A DNA stretch of 43,808 nucleotides from the IMG/VR virus record IMGVR_UViG_3300027659_000068, positions 1 through 43,808 of that record, one strand, 5' to 3'. Source of the stretch: a virus. Made by a program: the position numbers and the translations under genes. This document shows, piece after piece, positions 16,083 through 24,317 of this stretch (position 1 is the first letter of the stretch; every line of letters starts with the position of its first letter). The notes under the pieces were generated by a model that was not told the origin of the DNA, made no database searches, and worked only from the letters and a program-made list of their open reading frames with translations.

Positions 16083-16637
16083 TTAGAGACGTTCAAACGT
16101 ATATTGAAACTCTTCTAATTCTATAGAAAACAGCTTCTCTATAATACTCACAGATTGCTCGTCATAATATGCTGAGTAGTGTTTGTGTGAACTCTTATTT
16201 CTATGCTCAAGCCGGCCGTCATATAATTCAATTTTATTGCATACAACGTCAAAATCACTAACAATATTTTCGTAACGGCCAATAAAGTCTATTGGTCGAT
16301 CGATAAAGCTAAATACTGACCTAAAGTGAATATAGGATTGTAACTTTTTGTTTGTTTCAAATTCCCTCACAAAATCGTTAAAATCAGTAAAGCATGATAA
16401 ATTAGATTGTGCCCAACTCGTGTCGCCATTGTTGCCATAACCGCCCCGCAGATAGTTGTATGCGCTTAAAATTCTATCAAACGGATTTCTAACAAACGCA
16501 AAGGTAAAAACCTTCTCAGTTAAATATCTCGGATACTTTGAAATTGGTTCATGACAACAGTGTCCATACAAGTTTAGAGCGTGCGATATAGAAGTTCCGC
16601 CAGTCTTTGGAACATGAATAAAGATGTATGGTTTCAT
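16083..16637 (-). CDS. sulfotransferase family protein
   Basis: PAPS-binding signature PKTGGTS at residues 10-16 (5'-phosphosulfate loop) and FVRNPFDRI at 48-56 (3'-phosphate loop) define a carbohydrate sulfotransferase of the Sulfotransfer_2 type. At 184 residues it is compact. Placed beside two sugar transferases, it probably adds sulfate to a glycan, but acceptor and location are unknown. Confidence 0.85.
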   Translation of the reverse strand: MKPYIFIHVPKTGGTSISHALNLYGHCCHEPISKYPRYLTEKVFTFAFVRNPFDRILSAYNYLRGGYGNNGDTSWAQSNLSCFTDFNDFVREFETNKKLQSYIHFRSVFSFIDRPIDFIGRYENIVSDFDVVCNKIELYDGRLEHRNKSSHKHYSAYYDEQSVSIIEKLFSIELEEFQYTFERL

Positions 16638-16645
16638 ATTTTGTA

Positions 16646-17296
16646 TCAGATGCTTCTTATGTATGCCAACAGTGCCTTTTTATTTTCTAAACCTTTCGTA
16701 TAGTTCGCATGAAATGCCAATACGCTGCTATCCAACTCGAATTCTGCAGAATTTGGAGACCATGCTGAGTGAGCGATGTTTCCGTATGTAGTAAACCTAT
16801 CGCTCAAAAACGAATAGCGTAAACCGCTGTGCGGTAAAAGTTCATTGATAGTGCCTTGATCGTATGTTCTATCTACATAGTATTCTTTGTTTTCTATGAG
16901 AGCAGAGCGTACTGTCTTAAAGAAATTCAAAACTTCTGGACACGCTTTACAGACAAACATGCCAGCACAATATACGCTGGAATCACGTTGAAATGCGATA
17001 TGACTATCACCCAATTCGTCTATCATTGCTGACGCTATATCTCCTCGAACGCAGATGTCTGCATCTAGATAGATAAGCACGTCTCCTAGCTGTTTTTTCT
17101 CTAGAGCACACACAATGTTACAAATTTTGTTGTAGCAAGCATTAAAAAAGTTAGACGAATGAAAGTCTCCTTCGCAATCTTCGTCTAAAGACAGTGACGT
17201 CGCGTGTATTCTGCAATATTTCGACAATTCGCTTTGTAAAGTTTTTGCAAAATCTCTATGTCTAGCTGTCGACATCGTTAGTATTGTAGTATTCAT
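16646..17296 (-). CDS. GT-A type glycosyltransferase
   Basis: LIYLDADI places a DxD motif at residues 78-80 for metal-nucleotide sugar binding; the surrounding layout (KQLGDVLIYLDAD, then YDQGTINELL) fits the nucleotide-diphospho-sugar transferase group. It would add a sugar to an unknown acceptor together with its neighbours. Confidence 0.75.
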   Translation of the reverse strand: MNTTILTMSTARHRDFAKTLQSELSKYCRIHATSLSLDEDCEGDFHSSNFFNACYNKICNIVCALEKKQLGDVLIYLDADICVRGDIASAMIDELGDSHIAFQRDSSVYCAGMFVCKACPEVLNFFKTVRSALIENKEYYVDRTYDQGTINELLPHSGLRYSFLSDRFTTYGNIAHSAWSPNSAEFELDSSVLAFHANYTKGLENKKALLAYIRSI

Positions 17297-17313
17297 ATAC
17301 AGCGTGTTTAAAT

Positions 17314-17931
17314 TTAACCTAAGCTTCTTAGCAGCGGAATATGCTCTTCTCTTGGAAGTTTTTCTTGCATCGCTCCACTTGGATAGTGAACCACTGGAAA
17401 ATTATCCCACCCAATGTCACCGTATTGCGAACAGATAGGAATGTTGTGATAAAACTTATCGACCCTTCCCAAAATATTTTGATCAGATGCGTGAGGTCTG
17501 CCATTTTCCGTATTTGTTTCTCCATTCCATTCGGCGAACACTTTTGCAGCGTAGCTGTAGTGTTCGCTGCTGCCCGACACCAAACACGGACATATGCCTC
17601 CACCGTACGACCAGATAGTCAACATTTCAGGTGGAGAGTTTGGCTTAAAACCATAAGGAATTACATCACTGTCACTCATCCAACCACCTCCAACAACTGC
17701 CATTGCAAGCCACCGCAGGTAACACGCTAATTCATAACCCGGCGGATTTACCGATGGCAACTGTTTATATTTTTCTACATATTCTGAATAGTTTGGGTGC
17801 TGTTCTGCATGAGAACGATCCAAAACGATAGGCTCCCAGCCAGCTTTTTCCCAACTACATTTCCAAAAATCTAGCAACTTATGCGCATTTGGAATTTCAG
17901 GTACAAATTCATGGTATGTGTGTATTTTCAT
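17314..17931 (-). CDS. GT32-like glycosyltransferase (DxD sugar-binding)
   Basis: LRWLAMAVVGGGWMSDSDV is the typical DXD-containing region of GT32-like proteins, with Asp87 and Asp89; a conserved tail with ASDQNIL follows. Transcribed from the minus half of a divergent late promoter pair, so it is a late gene, unlike the early genes to its left. Confidence 0.72.
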   Translation of the reverse strand: MKIHTYHEFVPEIPNAHKLLDFWKCSWEKAGWEPIVLDRSHAEQHPNYSEYVEKYKQLPSVNPPGYELACYLRWLAMAVVGGGWMSDSDVIPYGFKPNSPPEMLTIWSYGGGICPCLVSGSSEHYSYAAKVFAEWNGETNTENGRPHASDQNILGRVDKFYHNIPICSQYGDIGWDNFPVVHYPSGAMQEKLPREEHIPLLRSLG

Positions 17932-17941
17932 ATGTCATTAT

Positions 17942-17953
17942 TATTTATAAATA
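17942..17953. promoter_or_regulatory. overlapping divergent late promoters
   Basis: TATAAATA is present on the minus strand (17949-17942) and on the plus strand (17946-17953) within 12 bp. The minus copy is 10 nt from the GT32-like start at 17931; the plus copy is 8 nt from the ATG at 17962. Confidence 0.8.
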
Positions 17954-17961
17954 ATCTAGTT

Positions 17962-18762
17962 ATGTTAGTACAGTCATATTTTATAAAAGAAAAGGGAATG
18001 GGACTTGGAGACTTTATACGCGGTTGCATAGCAAGCCAGGAATTTTGTATTGAGCGCGGGTTACCGTTTCAAGTTGACTTGTCTCATCATCCAATGGGAA
18101 AGTATATAATACAACGATGTGATGCTCCAGCACCTTTAGCAAACTCTATAATAGACTTACAAGATATACCTAATTTTACTATTCGCGCGCTCAAAACGCG
18201 ACTAAACGAAATTATAAATTTTAGGGAATTACAGCGTAAAAATTTATACATCTATACAAATGTATGGCCAACGTTTAAAATTTCTTCAATAGTTTCAAGG
18301 CGAGTGCGAGAATTTTTTACGCCAAATGAATGTTTAGAAACAGCAATTAAAGCGTCATGTGATGAAAATACCAACTATGGAATAATACATATACGTGCAG
18401 GTGATCTACTGTCATTTGGAATACAACTTGGAGATGTTGTTCATAATTCAATTGATGAGTTATTAGATATGCTTCATCCACATATACAACAACTTGTTGG
18501 TAAAAATTATATAGTTATGTCAGACTGCGCCGAGTTAAAAGTAACAATAGCAAGTCGTTACGGTTTCCGCTATACTTCTTCTAAACCAGCTCATTTGGCA
18601 ATTGATGATGGAAGTGGTGTATTAGACACACTAGTGGATTATTTTATCATGTCACGAGCGATGCACATACATCAATTTAGCGTACACGGTTGGGGTTCTG
18701 GATTTAGTGATTCCGCAAACTGGTTATATGGTGTGCCAGTAATACAACATAAAATACTGTAA
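17962..18762 (+). CDS. fucosyltransferase-like glycosyltransferase
   Basis: The motif GIIHIRAGD (His143, Arg145, Asp148) matches the donor-binding HxRxxD signature of GT11/GT23-type fucosyltransferases; the N-terminus GMGLGDFIRGCIASQEFC also fits that fold. 266 residues from the ATG at 17962, chosen because the late promoter lies just before it. One of only three plus-strand genes. Confidence 0.7.
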   Translation: MLVQSYFIKEKGMGLGDFIRGCIASQEFCIERGLPFQVDLSHHPMGKYIIQRCDAPAPLANSIIDLQDIPNFTIRALKTRLNEIINFRELQRKNLYIYTNVWPTFKISSIVSRRVREFFTPNECLETAIKASCDENTNYGIIHIRAGDLLSFGIQLGDVVHNSIDELLDMLHPHIQQLVGKNYIVMSDCAELKVTIASRYGFRYTSSKPAHLAIDDGSGVLDTLVDYFIMSRAMHIHQFSVHGWGSGFSDSANWLYGVPVIQHKIL

Positions 18763-18773
18763 TAAAAACAACA

Positions 18774-18817
18774 AACCCCGGGAATTTCGCATGCAAGCAG
18801 AGGCGCCCGGGGTTTTC
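18774..18817. terminator. bidirectional terminator
   Basis: AACCCCGGG (18774-18782) pairs with CCCGGGGTT (18806-18814) around a 23-nt loop containing GCATGC; T-run follows on plus and A/T-rich sequence on minus. Lies between convergent late genes. Confidence 0.7.
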
Positions 18818-18835
18818 TTAATGTATTAATTAAAC

Positions 18836-20947
18836 TTACTTAGTAAGTTTAGAAAAGGCAGTCATAAACTTTGTTATGTCTGCATATCGAGTAACACCCT
18901 CGGCATCAATGATTCCAAAAGGTTTATCAGAGGAGTCATCCCAGAGGCCTACAAATGTATCAGCCCATTTGCCTGCACGCATTTGTACGCCCCATAGTTT
19001 CTTAAGACCTTGCGATGTGGCAGTATCTTTGCCAATAGGAGCTGGTACCATATCAGCACCTGGACGAAAGACTTCTTCAAGTTCATCGGATTCATCAGTG
19101 GCTTCTTTAAATTCACGAGTTTTCCAAATCTTATATGCTTTTTCAAGATGATCTGCGACTGCAACCATTTCATCAAAACCGGACTTTTTACCTTCTGCCG
19201 CGAAAGTTGTCGCAAGTACCTTTAGAAACTGTTCAAACTCGTATGTGTCAAGAGCAAACACAACATCAAGTGCCTTTTTACTTAGAGGATATACACCTTC
19301 TTCGAGAGTCTGTGTTTCGTCTTCGACACCCTCACTCATCTTTACCGGACGAGCGTCATATGCCTTTGCAGCGTCAAGAATGCTGTCTGCAACAGCCCTC
19401 CATGCCTTTGCATTTGTTGGAACTCCTGGATTGATTCTTGAATATGCACTAGCAGTACTTGTTGCAATGCCAAATGCATTGTCAGAGAGCGCATGCAAGA
19501 AATTTGAATATTCCTTCGGGCTCATTTCATCAATCTTGGCAATAATCTTTTGAACCGTTGGCAACGGCACGGCCTCTTCGAGTGTGTCCTCTGTTGTCTC
19601 TACACTCTCTTTTTTCTGAGCTGCATACCACGCGCCGAGTGCCATCTTGATGCGCTCATCTTTGCTTTTGCCATCAAACTTAGGGTCGTCGCTCTTTACA
19701 AAGTCATCGATCCAAACACTGGCTTCTGCATCCGGGTCAAGAACTTCATCCATGCTATCGGCGTCTTCACCGAGTGCTTTAAGTTTTTCTTTTGCATTTG
19801 CAATAGCAACCTTATGAAATTCTTTTGCGCTAGGAGTAGTTGCTTTTGTGAGTAATTGAGTGTGATTGCTAATTATATTGCGCAGATCCACAGGATTTAC
19901 ACCCTTTGCTTCATCTAGCTCAATGGATTCGGTCTCTTCCCACAAGCTTGTGCTAGAATTATATTTTAATCCTAATTTTTTCGCATTTTGCGCGGCTTTA
20001 CCCATATCTGGATCATGAATACCTTTATATTGCTTATCAAATGTTAATCTATACATATAGTCATTTGATAAACCAGTATTGCCATTTGGATTTGGATTTG
20101 ATCGCTTATCAGCAGCAGTCATTTTCCATCTATATACAGTCACAGTAACTGGCACGCCTGATATTGTAACTTTATAATCTTTTTCCTCTTGACCATTTAC
20201 TAGCTGCTTTGATTTATTCATATCAATCTCAGCTTGCTTTAAAATTTTGTCAGTTTCAGTTTGACTTAATACTGGTTGAACCCAAGAATAGTTATCTTTT
20301 GCAAATTCTTCAGCGCTAGACAAGTTTGAAAATCCTGCTTGCGTTTTATTATTGCGTCCTCCACTTAATTTTAGAATATATGGAACTAAGTATTTTTCTG
20401 CTTCTTGAAGTTCAACGCTCTCCTTAAGTTTAACAAGTTTGTCAAGTACATAATCCGAACTGCCCATCTTGCGTTGGTTAAAGGGGATCTTTGTAATTGG
20501 AAGATCCTTAGCCTTAAAACTAATGCTGTTTGAACCAATATCAGTAACTACACCAAAGTTTGTTTTGTCACCCTTCTTAAGGCCTTCAACTGCAGACGAA
20601 ATTGCTTCTAGACCTTCTTCAAGCTCTTCCTCTTCAGTCATCTTCATAATCTTCTTTTCGCGAGCAATAAGCTTCTTTAAGTCAGCGTTGTGCATGTCGA
20701 TGATACGTAACCAATCTCCACGAGGACCACGAGAATCTTCTCCAGCCGATTGATCTTTACGAATCTTAGCGATTCTCTCCTGAGTTTCTTTAATACGATC
20801 TCTAACATTTTGTAATTTTTGTGCCTTAGTTTTATGCGGTGACTCATATTCATCAAGCTGATCAATCTGCTCGTCGAGTGTTTTGCCTGCAAGAATTGCT
20901 GCAGCTGCAGCATACAATGGGTCTTGGTTATAATGGAAGTTATTCAT
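18836..20947 (-). CDS. candidate head-packaged polyprotein, 703 aa
   Basis: The N-terminus (MNNFHYNQDPLYAAAAAILA then GKTLDE) is the shared leader ending in LDE at 24-26. Further LxE sites lie in acidic linkers at about 109-111, 180-182, 344-346, 456-458, 548-550 and 623-625 (ELDE|AKG, TLEE|AVP, TLEE|GVYP, ELEE|VF), matching the T4 prohead protease consensus (I/L)xE. The modules after 458 and 550 look like duplicates (KIDEMSPKEYSNFLHAL and ALDTYEFEQFLKVLA). The final ~75 residues form another small domain. Inference: a precursor cut in the prohead into several internal proteins. No enzymatic motif recognised. Confidence 0.72.
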   Translation of the reverse strand: MNNFHYNQDPLYAAAAAILAGKTLDEQIDQLDEYESPHKTKAQKLQNVRDRIKETQERIAKIRKDQSAGEDSRGPRGDWLRIIDMHNADLKKLIAREKKIMKMTEEEELEEGLEAISSAVEGLKKGDKTNFGVVTDIGSNSISFKAKDLPITKIPFNQRKMGSSDYVLDKLVKLKESVELQEAEKYLVPYILKLSGGRNNKTQAGFSNLSSAEEFAKDNYSWVQPVLSQTETDKILKQAEIDMNKSKQLVNGQEEKDYKVTISGVPVTVTVYRWKMTAADKRSNPNPNGNTGLSNDYMYRLTFDKQYKGIHDPDMGKAAQNAKKLGLKYNSSTSLWEETESIELDEAKGVNPVDLRNIISNHTQLLTKATTPSAKEFHKVAIANAKEKLKALGEDADSMDEVLDPDAEASVWIDDFVKSDDPKFDGKSKDERIKMALGAWYAAQKKESVETTEDTLEEAVPLPTVQKIIAKIDEMSPKEYSNFLHALSDNAFGIATSTASAYSRINPGVPTNAKAWRAVADSILDAAKAYDARPVKMSEGVEDETQTLEEGVYPLSKKALDVVFALDTYEFEQFLKVLATTFAAEGKKSGFDEMVAVADHLEKAYKIWKTREFKEATDESDELEEVFRPGADMVPAPIGKDTATSQGLKKLWGVQMRAGKWADTFVGLWDDSSDKPFGIIDAEGVTRYADITKFMTAFSKLTK

Positions 20948-20962
20948 ATGTTATTTAGTTGG

Positions 20963-21466
20963 TTATTTGGTTATTTCCTTTTCGCTCTCGATATAGTCTC
21001 GCGCACTCACAACGGCTTCTTCCGCCTTTACGAGATTTGCTTGAACATGTTCTGGAAGATTTTCATCGTCTGCGAGCATGTCATGCAGACCTTGTGCATT
21101 ACGAATAATTGTGCGCAGTGCATTTTTAGCCATTGATCCCTCAGCGTCATATTCACCTCGATCTTGCTCTGCTGCTTCTTTATAGGTATAGGAGACTGGC
21201 ACGTTGTCGCTTGATGAGAACATTTTAACTTCACCCTTTATTGCAGTCAAGCCCTTTATAAGAGCTGCAATAACTTTTGGATCAGCATCGTTGCCATTCT
21301 TTTGACTGTCGTAGAAAGCTTGCCATGCTTTGTTTAGTGTGTAGAGTTCGTTGTTGATCACGTTTCCAGGGAGTCTACCGAAAGACTCAACCAGGTTGCA
21401 ACCAGACAATATTGCCATAGCTGCGTCAGTTAGTGAATTATTTGTATAGTCATTGAAACTGTGCAT
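20963..21466 (-). CDS. leader-bearing late protein, 167 aa
   Basis: MHSFNDYTNNSLTDAAMAIL followed by SGCNLVE is the shared leader, with LVE at 25-27 as likely cleavage site. The rest is a helical acidic protein of unknown function. The start at 21466 is chosen because TATAAATA lies 6 nt upstream. Probably a virion internal protein. Confidence 0.7.
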   Translation of the reverse strand: MHSFNDYTNNSLTDAAMAILSGCNLVESFGRLPGNVINNELYTLNKAWQAFYDSQKNGNDADPKVIAALIKGLTAIKGEVKMFSSSDNVPVSYTYKEAAEQDRGEYDAEGSMAKNALRTIIRNAQGLHDMLADDENLPEHVQANLVKAEEAVVSARDYIESEKEITK

Positions 21467-21471
21467 ATACT

Positions 21472-21479
21472 TATTTATA
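21472..21479 (-). promoter_or_regulatory. late promoter TATAAATA
   Basis: Perfect match on the minus strand, driving the leader protein genes 21466 and 20947. It faces away from a plus-strand late promoter 22 nt further on. Confidence 0.8.
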
Positions 21480-21500
21480 CTTTTTAAAAACTGCACATAT

Positions 21501-21508
21501 TATAAATA
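21501..21508 (+). promoter_or_regulatory. late promoter TATAAATA
   Basis: Perfect match on the plus strand, 4 nt before the ATG (21513) of the ADP-ribosyltransferase gene. Confidence 0.78.
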
Positions 21509-21512
21509 TATT

Positions 21513-22208
21513 ATGAATAAAAATAAAAGACTACTTGATTTAATCTTTGACGGATCAACTGGTAGTGTAAGCGAGGCATTCAAGGCTGCTATGGTTGCTA
21601 AGGTGCATACGCTACTAGATATACGTCGTATTGAGACTGCTTCGAAAGTTTTTAATCAGATAGATGAAGTTACATCTCCAGTTGAGGAGTCAAACAAACT
21701 AGTTGAAAGTAAAAATATACTAAAGGCTTTGTCAGAGGAAGTAATTAATTTTCTACTATACCTGGTCCATGATAAGAGCCATGTTATGGGTAATACCTAT
21801 AAAGATTCTCGCATGGAAAAAGTATTTGCCTTGACGAAGAACGAGTCATTTAATAAGCCACTGTATCGTGGACTCTATAGTGAAACCCTCGATGATTTTA
21901 CCGTAGGAGAAATTACACCAATGGACCGCTATCAAAGCTTTAGTGAACATGAAGCTATCGCAAAGCGATTTTCTAGACAAGGATTAATTTTAAAGGCAAC
22001 TAAAAGTAAAGGTGGATTTAACTATGGTGGATTCTTAGTTGACTATTATAATGACCTTAAGATACGTGACCCTCGGGACTATAACATGGAAGATGGCGAC
22101 TTTATGATTGAAAGCGCTAAAGAAGAAGCCGAACATATTTTTCCGATTGGCGCGCAGTTTAAAGTAACTGCCATCAAAGGAAACCTTATTGAAGGAATGT
22201 TTGTATAG
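21513..22208 (+). CDS. mono-ADP-ribosyltransferase, Alt-like candidate
   Basis: The R-S-E signature of mono-ADP-ribosyltransferases is visible: Arg119 in PLYRGLY, the Ser motif YQSFSEHEAIAKRF (140-153) and the ExE loop EEAEHIFPIGAQFKV with Glu205 and Glu207. The family transfers ADP-ribose from NAD to proteins such as host RNA polymerase (T4 Alt, ModA). The first ~25 residues (LLDLIFDGSTGSVSEAF) resemble the packaging leader of its neighbours, which would fit an Alt-like enzyme injected with DNA; this is an inference. Late promoter supports virion loading. 231 residues. Confidence 0.8.
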   Translation: MNKNKRLLDLIFDGSTGSVSEAFKAAMVAKVHTLLDIRRIETASKVFNQIDEVTSPVEESNKLVESKNILKALSEEVINFLLYLVHDKSHVMGNTYKDSRMEKVFALTKNESFNKPLYRGLYSETLDDFTVGEITPMDRYQSFSEHEAIAKRFSRQGLILKATKSKGGFNYGGFLVDYYNDLKIRDPRDYNMEDGDFMIESAKEEAEHIFPIGAQFKVTAIKGNLIEGMFV

Positions 22209-22222
22209 GTTTAATTAACAAA

Positions 22223-22297
22223 TGGTACCCGTTGTAGGATTCAAACCTACGACCTTCGCCATGTAAAAGCGCTGCTCTATCGCTGAGCTAAACGGGC
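22223..22297 (-). tRNA. tRNA-Val (UAC)
   Basis: Acceptor GCCCGTT/AACGGGT, D-arm GCTC/GAGC, loop TTTACAT with anticodon UAC, T-loop TTTGAAT, CCA encoded. 75 nt. Confidence 0.93.
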
Positions 22298-22323
22298 ATT
22301 TATTGTATAAGTTATCTATATGA

Positions 22324-22400
22324 TGGTACAAGTGATAGGACTCGAACCTACACTACACAGATCCTAAATCTGTCGCCTCTGCCAATTGGGCTACACTTGC
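22324..22400 (-). tRNA. tRNA-Leu (UAG), short variable loop
   Basis: Acceptor GCAAGTG/CACTTGT, anticodon loop TTTAGGA with UAG, T-loop TTCGAGT, CCA encoded. Unlike normal bacterial tRNA-Leu it has a short variable loop (class I form). The HNH gene at 22353 reads 48 nt into it. Confidence 0.9.
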
Positions 22401-22763
22401 ATCAGATGGAGGATTATCCTTACGACTATTTCTCTCCTTAAGTTTTGCATTCCACGTATCAACATCAATTACGGCATCATTATTAATATTACGATAATTG
22501 CCTAAGTGTCCAACCAATAGGTGACAATTAATACCGTAACTTAAGCATTCACATAGTGTAATAAGATTGGTTGGTTCCAATTCAAGTTCAGGATGTGTGT
22601 GAAATGGTTTGATATGATGCACTCTAAGTTTTTTAGTGCCTTCACATAATTCACACCGCGGGTTATTTTTAAGATGCTTTTCTCTAACCTTACGCCAGCG
22701 TGAACTGCGTCGTACACCAACTGGAACTTTTCCCTGAAGAACTTCTTTAATACGTATTAGCAT
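22353..22763 (-). CDS. HNH endonuclease
   Basis: 136 residues: CELCEGTKKLRVHHIKPF gives a CxxC and the HH of the HNH motif; EPTNLITLCE and GINCHLLVGH give the Asn and final His. A small HNH nuclease, probably a free-standing homing-type enzyme. The last 14 residues are encoded inside tRNA-Leu(UAG). Confidence 0.85.
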   Translation of the reverse strand: MLIRIKEVLQGKVPVGVRRSSRWRKVREKHLKNNPRCELCEGTKKLRVHHIKPFHTHPELELEPTNLITLCECLSYGINCHLLVGHLGNYRNINNDAVIDVDTWNAKLKERNSRKDNPPSDASVAQLAEATDLGSV

Positions 22764-22788
22764 AATATACGATTAATTGCAAAATCAA

Positions 22789-23001
22789 TTAATCAAGCAA
22801 ATCACGAAACCAACTGACGGTTGGCAGGTCGCCTGTATTTTTATCGGCGCGAGTTAAACCAGATTGTACTTCACGATCGGTTAGAAGGAGTGACCGTTCA
22901 GTGCCGTCTGGAAACTGAACACGAATGTGATTATATTTACCCAATGCTGCCCAGTGTGGGTTTTCGTTTATTACTTCAGAAAGGTCGCCTAATCTGTTCA
23001 T
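22789..23001 (-). CDS. hypothetical late protein, 70 aa
   Basis: Begins MNRLGDLSEVINENPHWAAL; contains NHIRVQFPDGTERSLLLTD. Unrecognised. The start at 23001 is set by the late promoter 6 nt upstream. Confidence 0.68.
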   Translation of the reverse strand: MNRLGDLSEVINENPHWAALGKYNHIRVQFPDGTERSLLLTDREVQSGLTRADKNTGDLPTVSWFRDLLD

Positions 23002-23006
23002 ATAGT

Positions 23007-23014
23007 TATTTATA
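23007..23014 (-). promoter_or_regulatory. late promoter TATAAATA
   Basis: Perfect match just upstream of the 70-aa late gene and downstream of a terminator. Confidence 0.78.
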
Positions 23015-23034
23015 TAGAGACTGTCTTGACACAA

Positions 23035-23068
23035 AATAAAAAAGGGAGGTTCCTTTACAGAACCTCCC
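23035..23068 (-). terminator. rho-independent terminator of the beta-barrel gene
   Basis: GGGAGGTTC/GAACCTCCC, a 9-bp stem with a 7-nt loop, followed on the minus strand by TTTTTTATTTTG. Confidence 0.88.
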
Positions 23069-23087
23069 CATTGAGAATCAAGTCGTA

Positions 23088-23828
23088 TTAGAACGAGCGC
23101 TTAAATTGAACTCCACCGAAGAAGTTATCTCCAGAGAAATTATCAATAAACTCGCCGCCGAGATCGGTGCTATAAGCAACGAATGGCTGAGCTACGATTC
23201 CTTCAATGACTGGGAGGTCGGTTGAGATACGAGCTTCAGCGTGTGTAAACGTTGAGTCTTGAGCAAGATAACCAACCCTTGCAGAAAAGTCGAGCTCAAT
23301 AGGAAGCACATTAAAGTTACTTGAATATGCACCTGCAAGTTCGCTGTAAGCATTGTTATCACCTTCAACAGCAAGATACTGTGTCAATGTGAGGTTAACT
23401 GGTCCGACCTTCTTACTAACAGAAAGTCCAACTTCTTGTGCTCCACCATCGCCAGACTGATCAAAGCCTTCAGAGTACCAGGTATAGCTAAGCGACAGGA
23501 GATAATCAGACACACTCTTCGAAAAGACTGCTGTAAGATCAGTAGCCTCATCCGAGGTTGTAGTTCCGTCTACCGTGCTATAGTCAGCACTCAACTGCAG
23601 ACCAATTTCGGCGGGAAGCTCAAGATCAGTTGTTACTGTTGCAGCAGCTTCATTCGCGCCGACATCAGAACCACGCCAGACCTTTTCAGAGCTGTATTCG
23701 GTTGTAACGTCTACAATAGCCGCAGCGGGGGTAGCCGTCACTTCAGTAATTGTGCCAGCAGTAGCATTCATGGTTGCAAAAAATGCTGCGAAGGTACCAA
23801 TTTTAATCAATTTTGTCATGTTTGTCAT
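23088..23828 (-). CDS. outer-membrane beta-barrel protein
   Basis: 246 residues. A cleavable signal peptide (basic MTNMTKLIK, hydrophobic IGTFAAFFATMNATA) is followed by alternating beta strands such as GLQLSADYSTVDG and YLLSLSYTWYSEGF. The protein ends in Phe (QFKRSF), the signal for outer-membrane insertion. The segment TTEYSSEKVWRGSDVG resembles TorF-type putative porins. Its monocistronic unit has a strong terminator and a ~150-nt leader. Phage-encoded surface barrels might block superinfection or change permeability; no direct proof. Confidence 0.75.
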   Translation of the reverse strand: MTNMTKLIKIGTFAAFFATMNATAGTITEVTATPAAAIVDVTTEYSSEKVWRGSDVGANEAAATVTTDLELPAEIGLQLSADYSTVDGTTTSDEATDLTAVFSKSVSDYLLSLSYTWYSEGFDQSGDGGAQEVGLSVSKKVGPVNLTLTQYLAVEGDNNAYSELAGAYSSNFNVLPIELDFSARVGYLAQDSTFTHAEARISTDLPVIEGIVAQPFVAYSTDLGGEFIDNFSGDNFFGGVQFKRSF

Positions 23829-23981
23829 ATTTTATATAGTTAGTTTTTTGGGGGAGATTGTACGTAACTGTCATTACGCATAAATTATATATACACGCCC
23901 GTGTGCGTATAGATGAAAATTTTATAGGTTGTGTAATAATGTTACACTGTGGGACCTATGACTCCAGTATTTAAACTTTAT

Positions 23982-24254
23982 TTACTTGCCTTCAATAAAT
24001 TGATATAACTCTTTAGCCCGAGTAATAATATCAGTACTCGTTGGGAATAGCTTATCAATCGTCTCAGACGTGCACTTACTAATAAATGGCTGGCCGGGTG
24101 CAGATCGGCCATCAGCTGTTGCTGTAACATAAGCATCATAGTCTCTACAGTCTGCTTCCTTTAACAGGTTAAGCTTTTCATAGAAGCGATTTTGAGCGTC
24201 ACTGTGGGCTAAGTTTAATAATTCAAGGCGGATTTCAAATGCATTTTTATTCAT
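23982..24254 (-). CDS. conserved hypothetical protein, 90 aa
   Basis: Begins MNKNAFEIRLELLNLAHSDA; a helical protein of a type often seen in marine T4-like phages without assigned function. The late-promoter variant CATAAATA lies at 24312-24305, after the tmRNA. Confidence 0.68.
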   Translation of the reverse strand: MNKNAFEIRLELLNLAHSDAQNRFYEKLNLLKEADCRDYDAYVTATADGRSAPGQPFISKCTSETIDKLFPTSTDIITRAKELYQFIEGK

Positions 24255-24317
24255 ATGTGTGTTTGTTTGTGTTTGTTAATAATTGATTATTCAACTATCG
24301 ATGTTATTTATGTAGAT

